Positions 44,974-59,621 of a stretch of 64,000 bases of DNA are shown here, one piece after another; within the stretch, counting starts at the first letter, position 1; each line of letters begins with the position of its first letter. The DNA is taken from assembly GCA_032716605.1 (NCBI GenBank), contig CM064519.1, forward strand, positions 32,757,423 to 32,821,422, written 5' to 3'. Made by a program: the position numbers and the translations under genes. The DNA is from Paralithodes platypus (Eukaryota; Arthropoda; Malacostraca; Decapoda; Lithodidae). The notes under the pieces were generated by a model. It was not told the origin of the DNA. It was given only the letters and a program-made list of their open reading frames with translations, and did no database searches.

Positions 44974-45177
44974 CCCCTTCAGCACGATGACGTAAGTTTG
45001 ATCTTTTTCTGGCTAAAATTCGACGATTTTATGAAGTTTAAGAAGGACCTGTGTCATTCAGATGGTTTATTGATACTGTGCGTACCTCTTTGAGTCTTAG
45101 AAGTAAATTATAAGCTAAAGAAAATCGTCTAATAGTAACCACAATGTGATGAAAATTACGTTATGGTGCTGAAGGGG
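44974..45177. mobile_element. CCCTT-family TTAA MITE, best-preserved copy
   Basis: 204 bp. The left end is CCCCTTCAGCACGATGACGT after TTAA (44970-44973); the right end is TTATGGTGCTGAAGGGG before TAAA. The inner left arm is CGACGATTTTATGAAGTTTA then AGAAGGACCTG; the inner right arm contains AAAATCGTCTAATAGTAACC. Non-coding. Confidence 0.78.
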
Positions 45178-45181
45178 TAAA

Positions 45182-46184
45182 TGTTTTTTTTTTTTGTCTT
45201 TATATTTCATTATCTTCTCATCTATTCTGACCCTCTCCTATATCCTCATCTATCTATCCTCTTACGTACAGCCCTCAAAATAGATAACGGTTACAGAGCT
45301 ATTTCTAATTATGCTGTCTTCGTTATATCTGCATTATATTGCAAACCTTAAGGACAGTATTTAACTATCAAAAGGATAGTTAGTTAGTGGCTGTATACAT
45401 TGATGGTCATTATATTCGTAAATTACTATAATAACATCAATATAATTAGCTCTGCAACATTTATCTCTTTTTGGGCCATGTCCTTCTTCTCAATAGGTGT
45501 TTGTTATCATACTCTTTCGTTAGCTGTCCATCTTGTATTATTTCGCATCTCTATTTATTTACATCTATTCTTTACGTTCTTTTTCTCCTTAATCTGCATT
45601 TACCTTAATTAATAATCTTTCAGCCCTTTTTGTCTCATGTACTTTTTCTCCCACTTTATTAACACATATTTATCTCACTTTTCGTTTCATTCTTCCCTAT
45701 TACTATTCATCTATTCTCATTCCATCACATTTATATCTATTTATCTTAGTATCTCGTCTTCATGTTCGCTTCTCTCTCTCTGCTCGCTCATATAATTAAC
45801 GACACGTATCTCTACTGCTTTCTCCTATTTCAAATTGACTTTATTTTAATTATCCATTCTCTGTTTAACACAGAAAACTGTACAATATAATAGTATAGAA
45901 TGGAAAAGAATTGTAGAAATAGATGAAAACAAGCTCAAAGGTTTGAATAAAAAAACAATAAAAAATCTAAGACAAAAAATGGCAATGGAAGGAGGAGAGG
46001 AAGCTATGGCAATAAAGTATGGCTGACTATAAAGCATCATACCCATAGCCGCTATTTTTGTCTGACAATTCCATTATTATTCGAAAAATTCTACAGTACA
46101 AGAGGATCTCCAAGGAAATGTAAGATCATCACTTATATATGCAAAACCCTAGGAAGTTACGTAAATACAAGTTTAAACAAAACA
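45182..46184. other. T/C-rich then AT-rich stretch, no gene
   Basis: Poly(T) at 45186-45195, C+T bias to about 45840, then A-rich. No gene supported. Confidence 0.5.
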
Positions 46185-46187
46185 AAT

Positions 46188-46390
46188 CTTCTGTACCGGT
46201 GACTTTTTTTTATATTATTCTAGCCATATTTAGACGATTTTGTGCAGTTTAGGAAGGCTATATGTTAGCTAGAAGGATACATTTAGATAGTCTGTAGCCT
46301 ATTAATTCGTAGACGTCCTCCCTGATTTGAATAGAAGTGTCTAATAGTTGCCAGAATTTAATGAAAAGTACATCACCGGTACAGAAGGGG
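46188..46390. mobile_element. CCCTT-family TTAA MITE, copy with CTTCTGTACCGGTGAC ends
   Basis: The left end CTTCTGTACCGGTGAC has lost its CCC. The right end is TCACCGGTACAGAAGGGG before TTAA (46391-46394). The inner arm TAGACGATTTTGTGCAGTTT then AGGAAGG is shared with the copies at 4252 and 23583. Confidence 0.75.
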
Positions 46391-46607
46391 TTAATATGGC
46401 GTAAAACTCTAGCAGAGTGAAGAATGACATACTGTAGGTGGCATGGGATAACAAAAAAACTAATCGATACCAATGCATTAAAAGGAAAGTAAATAAAGCA
46501 AAACAAAAAAAGAGTAAAGGGAGAGAAACATAGGAAAACACGTTTGGCTGTAGGATGCTAAAATAAGTATTGGATTCAAAATATAAATAATATATACAGT
46601 AGGGCTA

Positions 46608-46728
<121 letters not shown>

Positions 46729-46782
46729 TTCCATGTGAGTATCTTCATGAGTGAGGCATCCAGGACTGCACAATGATACTAC

Positions 46783-46815
46783 CCCCCCCCCCACCCCCCT
46801 CTCTCTATCTCTATC

Positions 46816-46851
<36 letters not shown>

Positions 46852-46866
46852 GCTCTCTCTCTCTTC
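46783..46866. repeat. C-run and (CT)n microsatellite
   Basis: A C-run at 46783-46798, then interrupted CT/CTAT repeats. Only 55 bp from a GA tract on the same strand, so the two could pair as a long imperfect hairpin. Confidence 0.9.
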
Positions 46867-47028
46867 CTCATACTTGGAGAGGGAGTCGCTTCAGGAAGTT
46901 GGTACGGGGGGTCGGAAGGTAGACCAAGATATATGGAGATGAAGTGGTGAGCTCAAGGAGTCAGGGAGGGAGAGAATGAGCGAGAGAGCCAACGAATAAA
47001 AAAGTGTGAAAGTGTGAGGGAGATCGAT

Positions 47029-47142
<114 letters not shown>

Positions 47143-47329
47143 ACGGGAGGTACAGTACATAAGAAGAGCTTGGGTAAAAAAAAAAAAAAAGTTTGAGAAA
47201 GTGCCAGATCATAAATACTATACACCTATGCTGCAAAATGACACGGTCACCACCATGAGTGAAAAATAATGATATCCTAATAAACAATTACTATTTAACG
47301 AGAGGAAAAGAATTAATGAAGGATAAAGG

Positions 47330-48300
47330 ATAGAAAACACGAGGAGTGAGAGGGAAGGAAGAAGAGAGAAAGTTGAGAGGGGAAAGAGAGGAGAGAAAGG
47401 AGGGGAGATATGAGGAGAGGAAGAGAGGCTGGGAGGGGAGGAAAGAGGGGAGCTAGGGAGGAGCGCTGGAAAGGGAGGAAAGAAAGAGGGAGGGAGGAAG
47501 GCTGGTAAGGGAGGAAGGAAGATGTGGGGAAATGAGTAAGGGAAATGGAAATGGAAGGCAGGGTGGGGGAGGGCTGGGTAAGAAGACAGGGAACATATGA
47601 CTGATGATGGGGAGGAAGAGGATGATGATGGTGATGATAATAATGGTGAGTATGATGATGATGAAATGCTTATGTTTGCCCTGGTGATGTTGGAAGTGGT
47701 GTTGTTGATAGTGATTGTGATGATGTTAATGATAATGATATTGGTGATGATGATGACAATGGTTTTAACTGTGATGTATTTGTGGTGGTATCAAAGATGG
47801 CAATAATATAATGCTAATGATGAATAGACTAAAGAAAATAATTAAAGTAGATTGAGCAATATACACACGAGGTTGTATGCAATCGATAGAGAATATAATA
47901 AACATGTGTATATGATTCAGTTACAATGAAGGAAAACATGTCAACAGACAAATATAAATAAATATTTGTCTTGAGAGGAAATGAGAATAGTAAAAACATG
48001 AACCAATTGAAAAATAATTAAAACTAGAATGAATGCAACTAATGCAAATGTTGATAATGGAAATGTTCAAGAAAATACGGGAATAAAGTGGAAATTAAAA
48101 CAATAACTAAAACAAGGTCACCCAGCCAAAAATAAAGAGATAGGGGGCAGAAAGATTAGCCTGGAAAGATAAGGAGAGACTCAAACGAAGACGAATGATG
48201 GTACGAAAACGAAAGAAGACAAAAAGCAGATAACGGGAGAAGGTAAAGAAGAGGGTACGAAGCAGAGACAGACAAGCCACGAAAAGAGAACGAACAGATT
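47330..48300. repeat. Purine-rich tract with (GAT)n segment
   Basis: 47330-47590 is GGAGGAA-rich. 47595-47780 has (GATGATG)n and GTGATG repeats. 47820-48300 is A-rich with AAAGAAGA words. No gene. Confidence 0.65.
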
Positions 48301-48307
48301 CAACAGT

Positions 48308-48470
48308 ATCCCCTTCTTTTTAATATTCAACCTACTGCCAGACGATTTAATTCAAGTTAGGATGAGTTTTCCGAGTTTGAGTGTTTAGGACAAAGGTATT
48401 GAATATTGACAAAGAGAAGCCATTATAAAGTTGAATAAAATTGCCTTCTGGTATGAGAAGGGAGAAACAA
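48308..48470. mobile_element. Eroded CCCTT-family MITE
   Basis: Left CCCCTTCTTTTTAATATTC, inner CAGACGATTTAATTCAAGTTAGG, right TTGCCTTCTGGTATGAGAAGGG. Matches are partial. Confidence 0.45.
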
Positions 48471-48514
48471 ACCAAGGGAAAAACGCAAAATCTTTAAGAG
48501 AGAGATAGAGATTT

Positions 48515-48646
48515 ACATATATTTACATATATACACTGGCCACACAGACCTTATGATCCATACGAGGTGGTCAGGACATAATTCTAGTAGAGATGGCATA
48601 TCCGATAGAAAAGGAAAGTTGGAGGAAAGGATAGAAAAGAAGACGA

Positions 48647-48703
<57 letters not shown>
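48515..48703 (+). repeat. Dispersed repeat S, copy 1, ending in (GA)n
   Basis: CCACACAGACCTTATGATCC, ACGAGGTGGTCAGGACATAA, TTCTAGTAGAGATGGCATAT and CCGATAGAAAAGGAAAGTTG lie in order, then GAAGAAGAGAGA passing into about 28 GA units (48649-48703). The same block in reverse lies at 59309-59462. Confidence 0.85.
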
Positions 48704-48706
<3 letters not shown>

Positions 48707-48964
48707 AGGCACTCCAGTCAAAAGGGGGAAAAATTCCATCATTGAATGGAATTGAATGAAAAAGAATCCCCATTCCACAAGCCAAAGAAAAGATGGCACA
48801 AGAAAAATCGAGAGCTATATACTGTCAAGAAAAAAGAGCAAAAAAAAAATAAACAAAAAATTAAGGAGAAAGCAGCTGCAGAGAACAGAGAGAGAAGGCA
48901 ACACCAAAAAATATGCAGAAAAAAGTGTGAAAACTCCAAGAAAAGAATGGGTAAAGAAGGGATA

Positions 48965-49740
48965 TAGAAAATATTAAAAGGACAGGAAAGAATAACAGAA
49001 GAGGGAGAAAGGAAATACCCAGAAGGATATAGAAAAGGGAGAACACGAAAATATTAAAAGGAAAGGGAACACAAACAGAAGAGGGAGAAAGGAAACACCA
49101 AGAGAGATATAGAAAAGGGAGAGAACGAATATATTAAAAGGAAAGGGAACACAAACAGAAGAGGGAGAAAGGAAACACCAAGAGAGATATAGAAAAGGGA
49201 GAAAACGAATATATTAAAAGGAAAGGGAAGCAAACGAGGGAGAAAGGAAACACCAAGAAGGATATATGAAAGGGAGAGAACGAAAATGTTAAAAGGAAAG
49301 ACCCAGAAGGATATAGAAAAGGGAGAGAAAGAAAATATTAATTTAAAAGGAAAGAAAAGAAAAACGTAAGAAAAAGAAAGGAAAGACCCAGAAGGATATA
49401 GAAAAAGGAGACAACGAAAATATTAAAAGGAAAGGAAAGAATAACACAAGAGGGAGAAAGGAAAGACCCAGAAGGATATAGAAAAGGGAGAGATTGAAAA
49501 TATTAAAAGGAAAGGAAAGAAAAACAAACGAGGGAGAAAGACAACACTAGGAAGGATATAAAAAAGGGAGAGATCGAAAATATTATAAGGAAAGGAAAGA
49601 GAAACAAACGAGGGAGAAAGACAACACTAGGAAGGATATAAAAAAGGGAGAGATCGAAAATATTAAAAGGAAAGGAAAGAGAAACATAATAGGGAGAAAG
49701 GAAACGCCAAGAAAGATATAGAAATGGGAGAGAAACTCAA
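48965..49740. repeat. ~80-bp A/G-rich tandem array, about ten units
   Basis: The word ATTAAAAGGAAAGG recurs at 48972, 49052, 49132 and 49212 (80-bp steps), then about every 76-80 bp to 49659. Each unit also has GAGGGAGAAAGGAAACACCA and GATATAGAAAAGGGAGAG. Units differ by small indels. Confidence 0.92.
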
Positions 49741-49862
49741 GAAAAGAGAGGGGAAGGACAGGGGCGGCGACGGTGGTGGTGAGAATTTTAATAAGAGGTT
49801 GCAAGGGATAATAAGAGATTAGTGATGGATGGCTTCACGCAGAGGACCCCAGAATATTAATA

Positions 49863-49864
<2 letters not shown>

Positions 49865-49951
<87 letters not shown>
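49865..49951. repeat. (GA)n microsatellite
   Basis: About 43 GA units. Confidence 0.97.
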
Positions 49952-49958
<7 letters not shown>

Positions 49959-51490
49959 GAGGGAAATGCAGAAGGAGAGGTAGTGATGGTGCAAAAGAAT
50001 GCGGTACGTTCTCATATTATTTCTAACCCTTGCCTGACTACCTTCTCCCCCTTTCTCTAGTCCTTTTCATGTTCCCATTGCCTTCCTCATGACCTCTGAC
50101 TCAACTTGTCATGTGACCTGTCTGCACCCGAGGCCTCTGACCGACTTGTGAACTATCCTTGAGGAGGCTAGCTTAGAGGGACTTAAGGCAGGGAGTCTGG
50201 CTGCATAAGAACTTTGGAAGAGCTTTGCATGAAAACTTTGTGATCGATGAGGTTCCATCTTTTATTGGGTGAGAGTGGGTTGGCTGGAGGCTAGAGTATT
50301 TTGTGCTAAATATCTATATTATATTTACCTATATATTAAGCGTAAAATAGCAATTCCAAATCTAAGCCAAACAAATATCATGAACATGAAAATTACATAA
50401 TTATTTAATATAACATAATCATTAAATAGTTACAATTGCAATTAACCCAGTGAGACCAAAAAAAAACTACATATTGAATATCTAACAATCAATAGATCAT
50501 TCTATCTAATTTCTAAAGGCCCTTTAGCCATCTGGGTCTAATTGCACTACCCATTTCCATTATCTAATACAATGTAATTAACAGTTTAATTTCTTAATCA
50601 GTAACATTTTCCATACCACATACGCCTCTACAAATATTGTACTCACCACTCTATAACTTCCTTATATCCAGTACGTCAAACAATGGCTTACCTGGAAAAA
50701 TAGAAAGAAACATTAATCACATATAATCTAAACAAAGCATCTTATATAACATGGCAAATAAATAAACAATTGTGTTGGCGATTTACTCAAAAAAACACAC
50801 ATTAAGGACATATTACTATGAAATCCCTAATTTAGCAAATTATTGAATTCTAGTCAACGACATGTTTAGCATGATACTATCAATAGCCCTAATCAATCCG
50901 CTTGAAGAATAAATATTGAGGAATGGGATAGATTGGGTGCAGACAAACTCGGCGGCGAACCGGCCTGTTTTGCTATTTTTCTTTCCTGGTAAATCTTCGT
51001 ACAATCATAACTCAAGGTGTTCGCTTATCTCACGGCATTAAAATAGTGAGGGCGGTACGCAGGCTGGAGGGTTACAATTGTTCAAGCATTCATGTTTTTA
51101 ATAGTATTTCATTTCAATCAGACCAAAGATGAAAAAGAGCATTGGTGATTTGTTAACTGTGTCTTTATAGCACTCCCTTTTGCATCTTTCTACCTTTCTC
51201 TATATCACCAGTACACACCTCTCATCCACGCTTCTTCAGCCGCCCTCCCTACCATCTCTAATACTCTCATATCCGCCCAGCAAAAGGGGGCCGCTGTAGG
51301 AACCCTTAAATGGCCCTTGATAATAATCGAAACGAGGAATTAGAATGATTTAACCCTTACAGTAAGGTGACGTGATTTGTTTCGTTTCATTCGAACTAAC
51401 ATGAGATGATAATATGTCACTTGGAAAAGTCTTCTCCTAGTAGGGACATTTCATTGTATTTCGAGTAATTTCTGCAGTACAGTTACACAG
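49952..51490. other. Single-copy stretch, no supported gene
   Basis: Mostly AT-rich. 50925-51070 and 51260-51345 are GC-richer and repeat-free (CCAGCAAAAGGGGGCCGCTG). TTAACCCTTACAGTAAGGTGACG at 51350 resembles a CCCTT-family MITE end without a traceable partner. Confidence 0.35.
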
Positions 51491-51498
51491 ATACTCAG

Positions 51499-51600
51499 AC
51501 CACACAGACCTTGCGGTCCCTACTAGGTGGTCCGGCCTTAATACTACTAGACAGGGACAGTATATAGTAGATGAATAGGACAGCAAAGTAGAAGGCTCTC

Positions 51601-51650
<50 letters not shown>

Positions 51651-51695
51651 AGAGAAAGAGAGAGAGAGAGAGGGGGGGGGGGGGAGGAGGGGGGG
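51499..51695 (+). repeat. Dispersed repeat S, copy 2, ending in (GA)n and G-run
   Basis: Diverged version of the repeat at 48515: CCACACAGACCTTGCGGTCC then ACTAGGTGGTCCGGCCTTAA, then 51604-51672 GA/GAAA repeats and a G-run at 51673-51695. Confidence 0.75.
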
Positions 51696-52150
51696 TTAAT
51701 AGTCTAAACAACGCTACACATTAAAATTGTCAAAACCTTTTATTGTTAAAAATCCTGTAAAGACTTCTCGAACTTAAATGGTTAAATAATGATCAAGGGG
51801 AAGGAACTAGAGAATAGAAAACAATGAGTGGATCAACCAATGAAATAAAAATAAAAAATAATATTAATATCAATATTGAGTAAATGTTCCGAAAACGGAG
51901 GCTGAGAAAAACTGAAAAAAATCGAATAGGTGGTAAAATTCCCCAAATGAAAGACTTTGGGACCTGTAAAAAGAAGATTGAGGAGGAATGAAAAAACCTA
52001 AATGCCGTAAAATGACTTGAGTGAAGGACTTTGGGAGCTGAAAAACGGTGATGGAGAGGTGCTGAAAAAATCCAATGAAGAGTAATGATGAGATATGTGG
52101 ATACGGAGTCTTAAGGAGAAAAGAAAAGAAAACAAAGTTCTGAAGAGTTG
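51696..52150. repeat. A-rich stretch with a ~75-bp duplicated block
   Basis: AAATGAAAGACTTTGGGACCTG (51944) and GAGTGAAGGACTTTGGGAGCTG (52019) start two decayed copies of one block, each followed by a GGAGGAATGAAAAAA- or GAGAGGTGCTGAAAAAA-like part. The 133-residue minus frame is an artefact. Confidence 0.6.
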
Positions 52151-52155
52151 AAGTT

Positions 52156-52188
52156 AGAGAGAGAGAGAGAAGAGAGAGAGAAGAGAGA

Positions 52189-52233
<45 letters not shown>
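52156..52233. repeat. (GA)n microsatellite with AGAAGAGA interruptions
   Basis: GA repeats with several AA slips. Confidence 0.95.
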
Positions 52234-52235
<2 letters not shown>

Positions 52236-52369
52236 GGGGAGGGGAATCTGGAAGAGAACCAGTATTAACAAAATAGATCCATTACTGTATGCACATTAAT
52301 AGAGCTATCAATCATTACAGAACTAAAAGTATAAATGGAAACAATAAATAACCGTAAAGGATAAAGAGG

Positions 52370-52950
52370 GGCAGGGGGGGGGGGGGGGGATACAGAAGAC
52401 GAAAAAATACTAATGGCAAGTTTTAGATTAAGAAGACATAACAAAAATTATGATGATGAAGAAACAGTAATACGAGAACAAAAATCAATTAGTGTACGTT
52501 AATATAAACCAAGAAACGAAGTCAAGACCCGAAACGAAAAACAAAAGGAAAAACGAATCCTACGAGAACGCAACGAAGGCGGAGAATGGAAAACCAGAAG
52601 GAGAGACAGAGAAGACTGATGACGGGGAGAAGGGGTTGGGAGTGGGGGGAGGGAGGGAAGGACAGAGGGAGGGGATGGGGCCGAGGTGCATGGGGAAGGG
52701 AAGAATGGATACTCAGGGGGGAGGGAGGGAAGGATGAAAGGAGAATATGAGGTTAATAGGGAGGTATGAGGAATGAAGGAAGGAAGGGAAGGGATAGGGG
52801 GAATGGGAGAACAGAGAAAGAGAGGAATAGAGGAGGGAGGAAAGAAAGAGAGGGAGGCAGAGAGGAAGGGCAGAGGGATTGGGGGAAGGGTAGGCAGGGG
52901 AGGGAGGGAGGGAGGGAGGGAGGGAGGGAGGGAGGGAGGGAAGACGGCGC
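52370..52950. repeat. G-runs and purine tract with (GGGA)n
   Basis: A G-run at 52374-52389, loosely GGAGGGA-rich DNA from 52610, and pure (GGGA)n at 52897-52940. Frames here are artefacts. Confidence 0.85.
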
Positions 52951-53525
52951 GGAATGAGAGAGAAGAATTATAGTTGACACAGAAAAAGCTTCAACGTGAA
53001 AGGAAGTTGGAAGAGGAGCCCGGGGGACAAAGAGAAATATTGTCTATAGAAGGGGAGGTCCGTCGGCGAATTTGCTCAACTGATTTCCAACCAAGGGAAT
53101 TTAGGAATGAGTTATACAAGAACATTAAATACAAAAACGAGGACAAAAATTAGTAGATATACAAGAAGAAGAAGAAGAAGAAGAAGAAACAAAAAAGAAG
53201 AAGAAGAAGAAAAAGAAGAAGAACAACAACAAGAATTATAATGGACCGGAAAAATATACAAAATATATATATTTATATAGACATAGCCAGACAAAAATAT
53301 ATACCATTAGTTATTTTGAAAGAAATGGAGTTGGCCACTCAACGAGGCACACACACAAACTTTATATATTCTATATTTAAAAAAAATAGAAAGGAAGCGC
53401 CAGAAAAAGATGATTAAATGACTACCCCAAAAAATTATAGTCTTGACAGGTCCTAAATCAACGAGGTCCATTAATTTATCTATCTAAGGTTAAGTGGCTC
53501 TCACAAAAAATATATATAAATATTT
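52951..53525. repeat. A-rich stretch with (GAA)n
   Basis: (GAA)n with CAA/AAA changes at 53165-53235, (AT)n at 53262-53280. No gene. Confidence 0.7.
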
Positions 53526-53626
53526 TGACTTATAATTATTATTAAATTGTTATTATTATTGTTATTATTATTTGTATTATTATTATTAGTTATTATTATT
53601 ATTATTATTATTATTAGTTAGTATTA

Positions 53627-53661
<35 letters not shown>

Positions 53662-53723
53662 TAGTATTATTAACAATAATAATAATGATAATACACATAA
53701 TTAATTATAAGTATTCTACTATG

Positions 53724-53754
<31 letters not shown>

Positions 53755-53770
53755 GTATAATTATTATTAT
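53526..53770. repeat. (ATT)n trinucleotide array
   Basis: Interrupted ATT repeats (TTATTATTA with GTTA and ACTA changes), including a short inverted AATAAT part at 53670-53690. Confidence 0.92.
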
Positions 53771-55260
<1,490 letters not shown>

Positions 55261-55262
55261 GC

Positions 55263-55277
55263 GAGCACACACACACA

Positions 55278-55317
<40 letters not shown>

Positions 55318-55340
55318 CACGCACACACACACACACACGT
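55263..55340. repeat. (CA)n/(GCAC)n microsatellite
   Basis: CA repeats enclosing about ten GCAC units. Confidence 0.95.
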
Positions 55341-56377
<1,037 letters not shown>

Positions 56378-56381
56378 TTAA

Positions 56382-56758
56382 ACACACACCGGCTTTTTTT
56401 GTATCTTTCTCTCCTTTTCTCTCATTCCCTGGCTTGTATCCATTCGGCCCCATCAGCCAACTGTTTTAAGACGTTTATCCTCATCCAGGTGTCGATTTCT
56501 TCCTGGTAGGGCGATAGCGAGCCAACATTGTATGGAGAAATCCGGCTTCGCCGGAAACATTTTTATATCGAAAAATTTACAAATTTAGCTTGCTGTCAAG
56601 ACAAATATATATATATGCTAGCTCGCTACCGCTCGCCAAGAAAATATTGACACCTGGCTGGGGGTAAACGTCTTAAAACAGTAGGCTGAAGGGGTCCGAA
56701 TTGATAAAAGCCAAAGAGAGAGGGAGAGAAAGAGAAAACAAAAGCGAGGTGGGCTCCC
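56382..56758. mobile_element. TTAA foldback MITE, family 1b, copy I
   Basis: 377 bp. The left end ACACACACCGGC is a drifted form of GGGGGGTCACCGGC, after TTAA (56378-56381). The right end is GCGAGGTGGGCTCCC before TTAA (56759-56762). Hairpin TCCGGCTTCGCCGGA intact. A 62-residue frame starting inside it is an artefact. Confidence 0.88.
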
Positions 56759-56939
56759 TTAAACAAACACATGAACAGCTGAGTAAAGGTCACGCAACCA
56801 GTGGGATGTACTTCACGTTATGGTTGATTAATGGTTCAATGAGTCACACCCAGTATAATATCGCCCGAGGTATAACTGAATACTCATGATATACTCTGGG
56901 CCGGGTGGGTATACATCATAGAATATTGGGAACATGCGA

Positions 56940-57765
56940 TCCATGTAGGTGTGTGTGTTTGTGTGCTGGTGTGGGTGTGTAGGTGTGGGTGTGCTGGTGT
57001 GTGTGTGTTTGTGTGCTGGTGTGGGTGTGTAGGTGTGGGTGTGCTGGTGTGTGTGTGTGTGAGTGTGAGTGTGTGCGTGTGAGTGTGTGTGTGTGTGTGT
57101 GTGTTTAGGTGTGTGTGTGTGGATGGGTGGGTGTGCTGGTCTGTGTGTGTGTGTTTAGGTGTGTGTGTGTGTGTGTGTGAGTGTGTGCGTGTGAGTGTGG
57201 ATGGGTGGGTGTGCTGGTGTGTGTGTGTGTTTAGGTGTGTGTGTGTGTGAGTGTGTGCGTGCGTGTGAGTGTGAGTGTGTGCGTGTGAGTGTGGATGGGT
57301 GGGTGTGTAGGTGTGTAGGTGTGTGTGTGTGTGTGTGTGAGTGTGTGAGTGTGAGTGTGGATGGGTGGGTGTGCTGGTGTGTGTGTGTGTGTGTGTGTTT
57401 AGGTGTGTGTGTGAGTGTGGATTGGTGGGTGTGCTGGTGTGGGTGTGTAGGTGTGTGTGTGTGTTTAGGTGTGTGTGGGTGTGTGCGTGTGAGTGTGGAT
57501 GGGTGGGTGTGCTGGTGTGGGTGTGTAGGTGTGTGTGTGTGTTTATGTGTGTGTGTGGGTGTGTGCGTGTGAGTGTGGATGGGTGGGTGTGCTGGTGTAG
57601 GTGTGTGTGTGTGTTTATGTGTGTGTGTGGGTGTGTGCGTGTGAGTGTGGATGGGTGGGTGTGCTGGTGTGGGTGTGTGTGTGTGTAGGTGTGTGTGTAG
57701 GTGTGTGTGTAGGTGTGTGTGTGGGTGTGTGTGTGGGTGTGTGAGTGTGGATGGGTGGGTGTGTA
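56940..57765. repeat. GT-rich minisatellite
   Basis: Built from GTGAGTGTGGATGGGTGGGT, GTGCTGGTGTGGGTGTGTAG and TGTGTGTTTAGGTGTGTG blocks, giving a loose 60-80-bp unit about ten times over. Frames of 292 residues (minus, His-Thr-Pro repeats) and 125 and 115 residues (plus, Cys-Val-Gly) are artefacts. Confidence 0.93.
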
Positions 57766-58038
57766 TTGTTACGCTTATATTGGTTATATTTGATCTTGTG
57801 TATGTGTCACCATAGTAAAGGCATATCTTTGGCCTGACAAAATGAATACGGTTGTGACAGGCTATATGTAATATATAATATATTATGCATATAGCGTTAT
57901 ATACATAGCAAAATGCGCAATTATAAAGGGAAAATATGTGAATAAAAACAAAACAAAAAACAGGTGATAAGAAATGATGAAAACCGAGAGAATAGCGAGA
58001 TGTGAATGGAAAGAAATGTGGAGGCCAGAGCACATTAA

Positions 58039-58354
58039 GGGGAGGTTTCCACTTGAGGGATTTTTTTCTTGACTCCTTTCTCCCTCATGTATAGCCCCAT
58101 TGCTTTTCTATTTTTAAGACGTTCGCCCCATTATTTTGACGATTTTAAGAACTTTCGACCCATTTCTGTCAATTTTAAGACCTTTCGTGCCATTTAGGTG
58201 TCGATTTTATCCTGGCGAGCGATAGCGAGGAGGAACCGGAGTTCAGCCGGGACACTTTTCTACCGAAAAATGTACAGATTTATCTTGAAAGGGGCTCAAG
58301 GGGGTGTAATCTTAAGCTTGATGGATACCTAGAGACCAAACTAAAAACCTCCCC
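58039..58354. mobile_element. TTAA foldback MITE, family 2, copy J
   Basis: 316 bp between TTAA at 58035-58038 and 58355-58358, ends GGGGAGGTTTCC and AAAACCTCCCC. Contains the triple GCCCCATT...GACGATTTTAAGA block and TCCTGGCGAGCGATAGCGAG. It lacks part of the second arm. The hairpin is partly degraded (CCGGAGTTCAGCCGG). Confidence 0.88.
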
Positions 58355-58358
58355 TTAA

Positions 58359-59139
58359 GCATAGTGACTGGGGATTCAATGGATCTGTATGGTTAAAGAG
58401 ATGTACAAGATAAGAAGCAAAGGAGATTATATACGAGAGACAAGATAGTGGAATACATAATCAAACATTAGAACAATGTGAGGAAATTATGAATGAGGAC
58501 GAATCATAGTGAGCTAATAATAGACAGAAACAAATGAGATGATAGGGAATGAGCTTATATGAGATAAATCAGAGAAGGCGAGTTGCATAAATCTGTATAA
58601 GGGTATAAACCCGACAATAACGGGGAAAAGGGCATGGATGGGCCAAAGAAGAAGTTCACAATAACGAAAGGACACATAGTTAAAATTATGTAAGGGCATG
58701 GAGAAAAGAGTTGAAGAGACGTAAATATAGGCGAAGGAAAAAAATTACGATAAATACGAATCAGAAAAGGCAAAAGCTTATGCATATGGAGAAGCATGTA
58801 AGGGCACACAAAAAGAGAGAACACAACAGATATAATGCAGTTGAGAGGACCCAAACCAATATACATTGGAATAAAATATAGATAAATAAATAGATAAAAC
58901 ATGAATGGGACAGAGCTAGAAGTGTACGAATAGAAAACAAGTATAAAAGGCGACAGAAGAGAGGAAGATGGGGGGGGGGGGGTCGTGTGAGGGGGATGAC
59001 GAGGGGGGGCAGAGAAGAGAGAGAACGGGGGGGGGGGGGAGGGGGGACATGGGAAGGACCCCCCATTGAATAACTCGCTTGTTGATATGACGGGCCGAGT
59101 GATTCATGCACTTGACGAGAAAGAAAAGAGTATGGCGCG
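58359..59139. repeat. Purine-rich tract with G-runs
   Basis: A+G bias on the plus strand to 58965; G-runs at 58970-58982, 59003-59010 and 59028-59046. Frames of 115-123 residues on the minus strand are artefacts. Confidence 0.6.
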
Positions 59140-59194
59140 GTGTTGGGGATGGGTATACACGGGAGGCATCAGAATATCGGTAAATAGAAATGCG

Positions 59195-59482
59195 TGTGTG
59201 AAGAGAGAGAGAGATAAGAGAGAGTGAGTGTGAGAGAGAGAGAGAACAACCCATTTTCCGATTACTTTTCCAATTACCCCCAACCATTCCTTCCCTATCA
59301 ATGTCAACTCTCTCTCTCTCTCTCTCTTCTTCTTTTCTATCCTTTCCTTCAACTTTCCTTTTCTATCGGATATGCCATCTCTACTAGAATTAAGTCCTGA
59401 CCACCTCGTTTGGATCGTACGGTCTGCGTGGCTAGTGCATCTATGTAAATCTATGTACATCTCTCTCTCTCTCTCTCTCTCT
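59195..59482 (-). repeat. Dispersed repeat S, copy 3 (inverted), with GA/CT tracts
   Basis: 59315-59445 is the reverse complement of the block at 48539-48660, above 90 per cent identical by eye. (CT)n at 59309-59328 and 59460-59482 borders both sides, and GA repeats lie at 59202-59244. Confidence 0.85.
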
Positions 59483-59621
59483 CGATCAAGGCACAGACGA
59501 TTTGCACCGGACTTTCAACCCTCCGTCCAGTCAGTTTAGAGGCGGCTATTAAATTCCTCCCACCTTATGAGTTTCCCCCCTCCCGGTGTAGCAGAGAGAG
59601 AGGATTAAAAAGGATGGCTAA

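Noticed and set aside
57155..58033. 292-residue His-Thr-Pro frame and Cys-Val-Gly frames on the other strand
   Set aside because: Translation of the GT-rich minisatellite; open on both strands and without domains.
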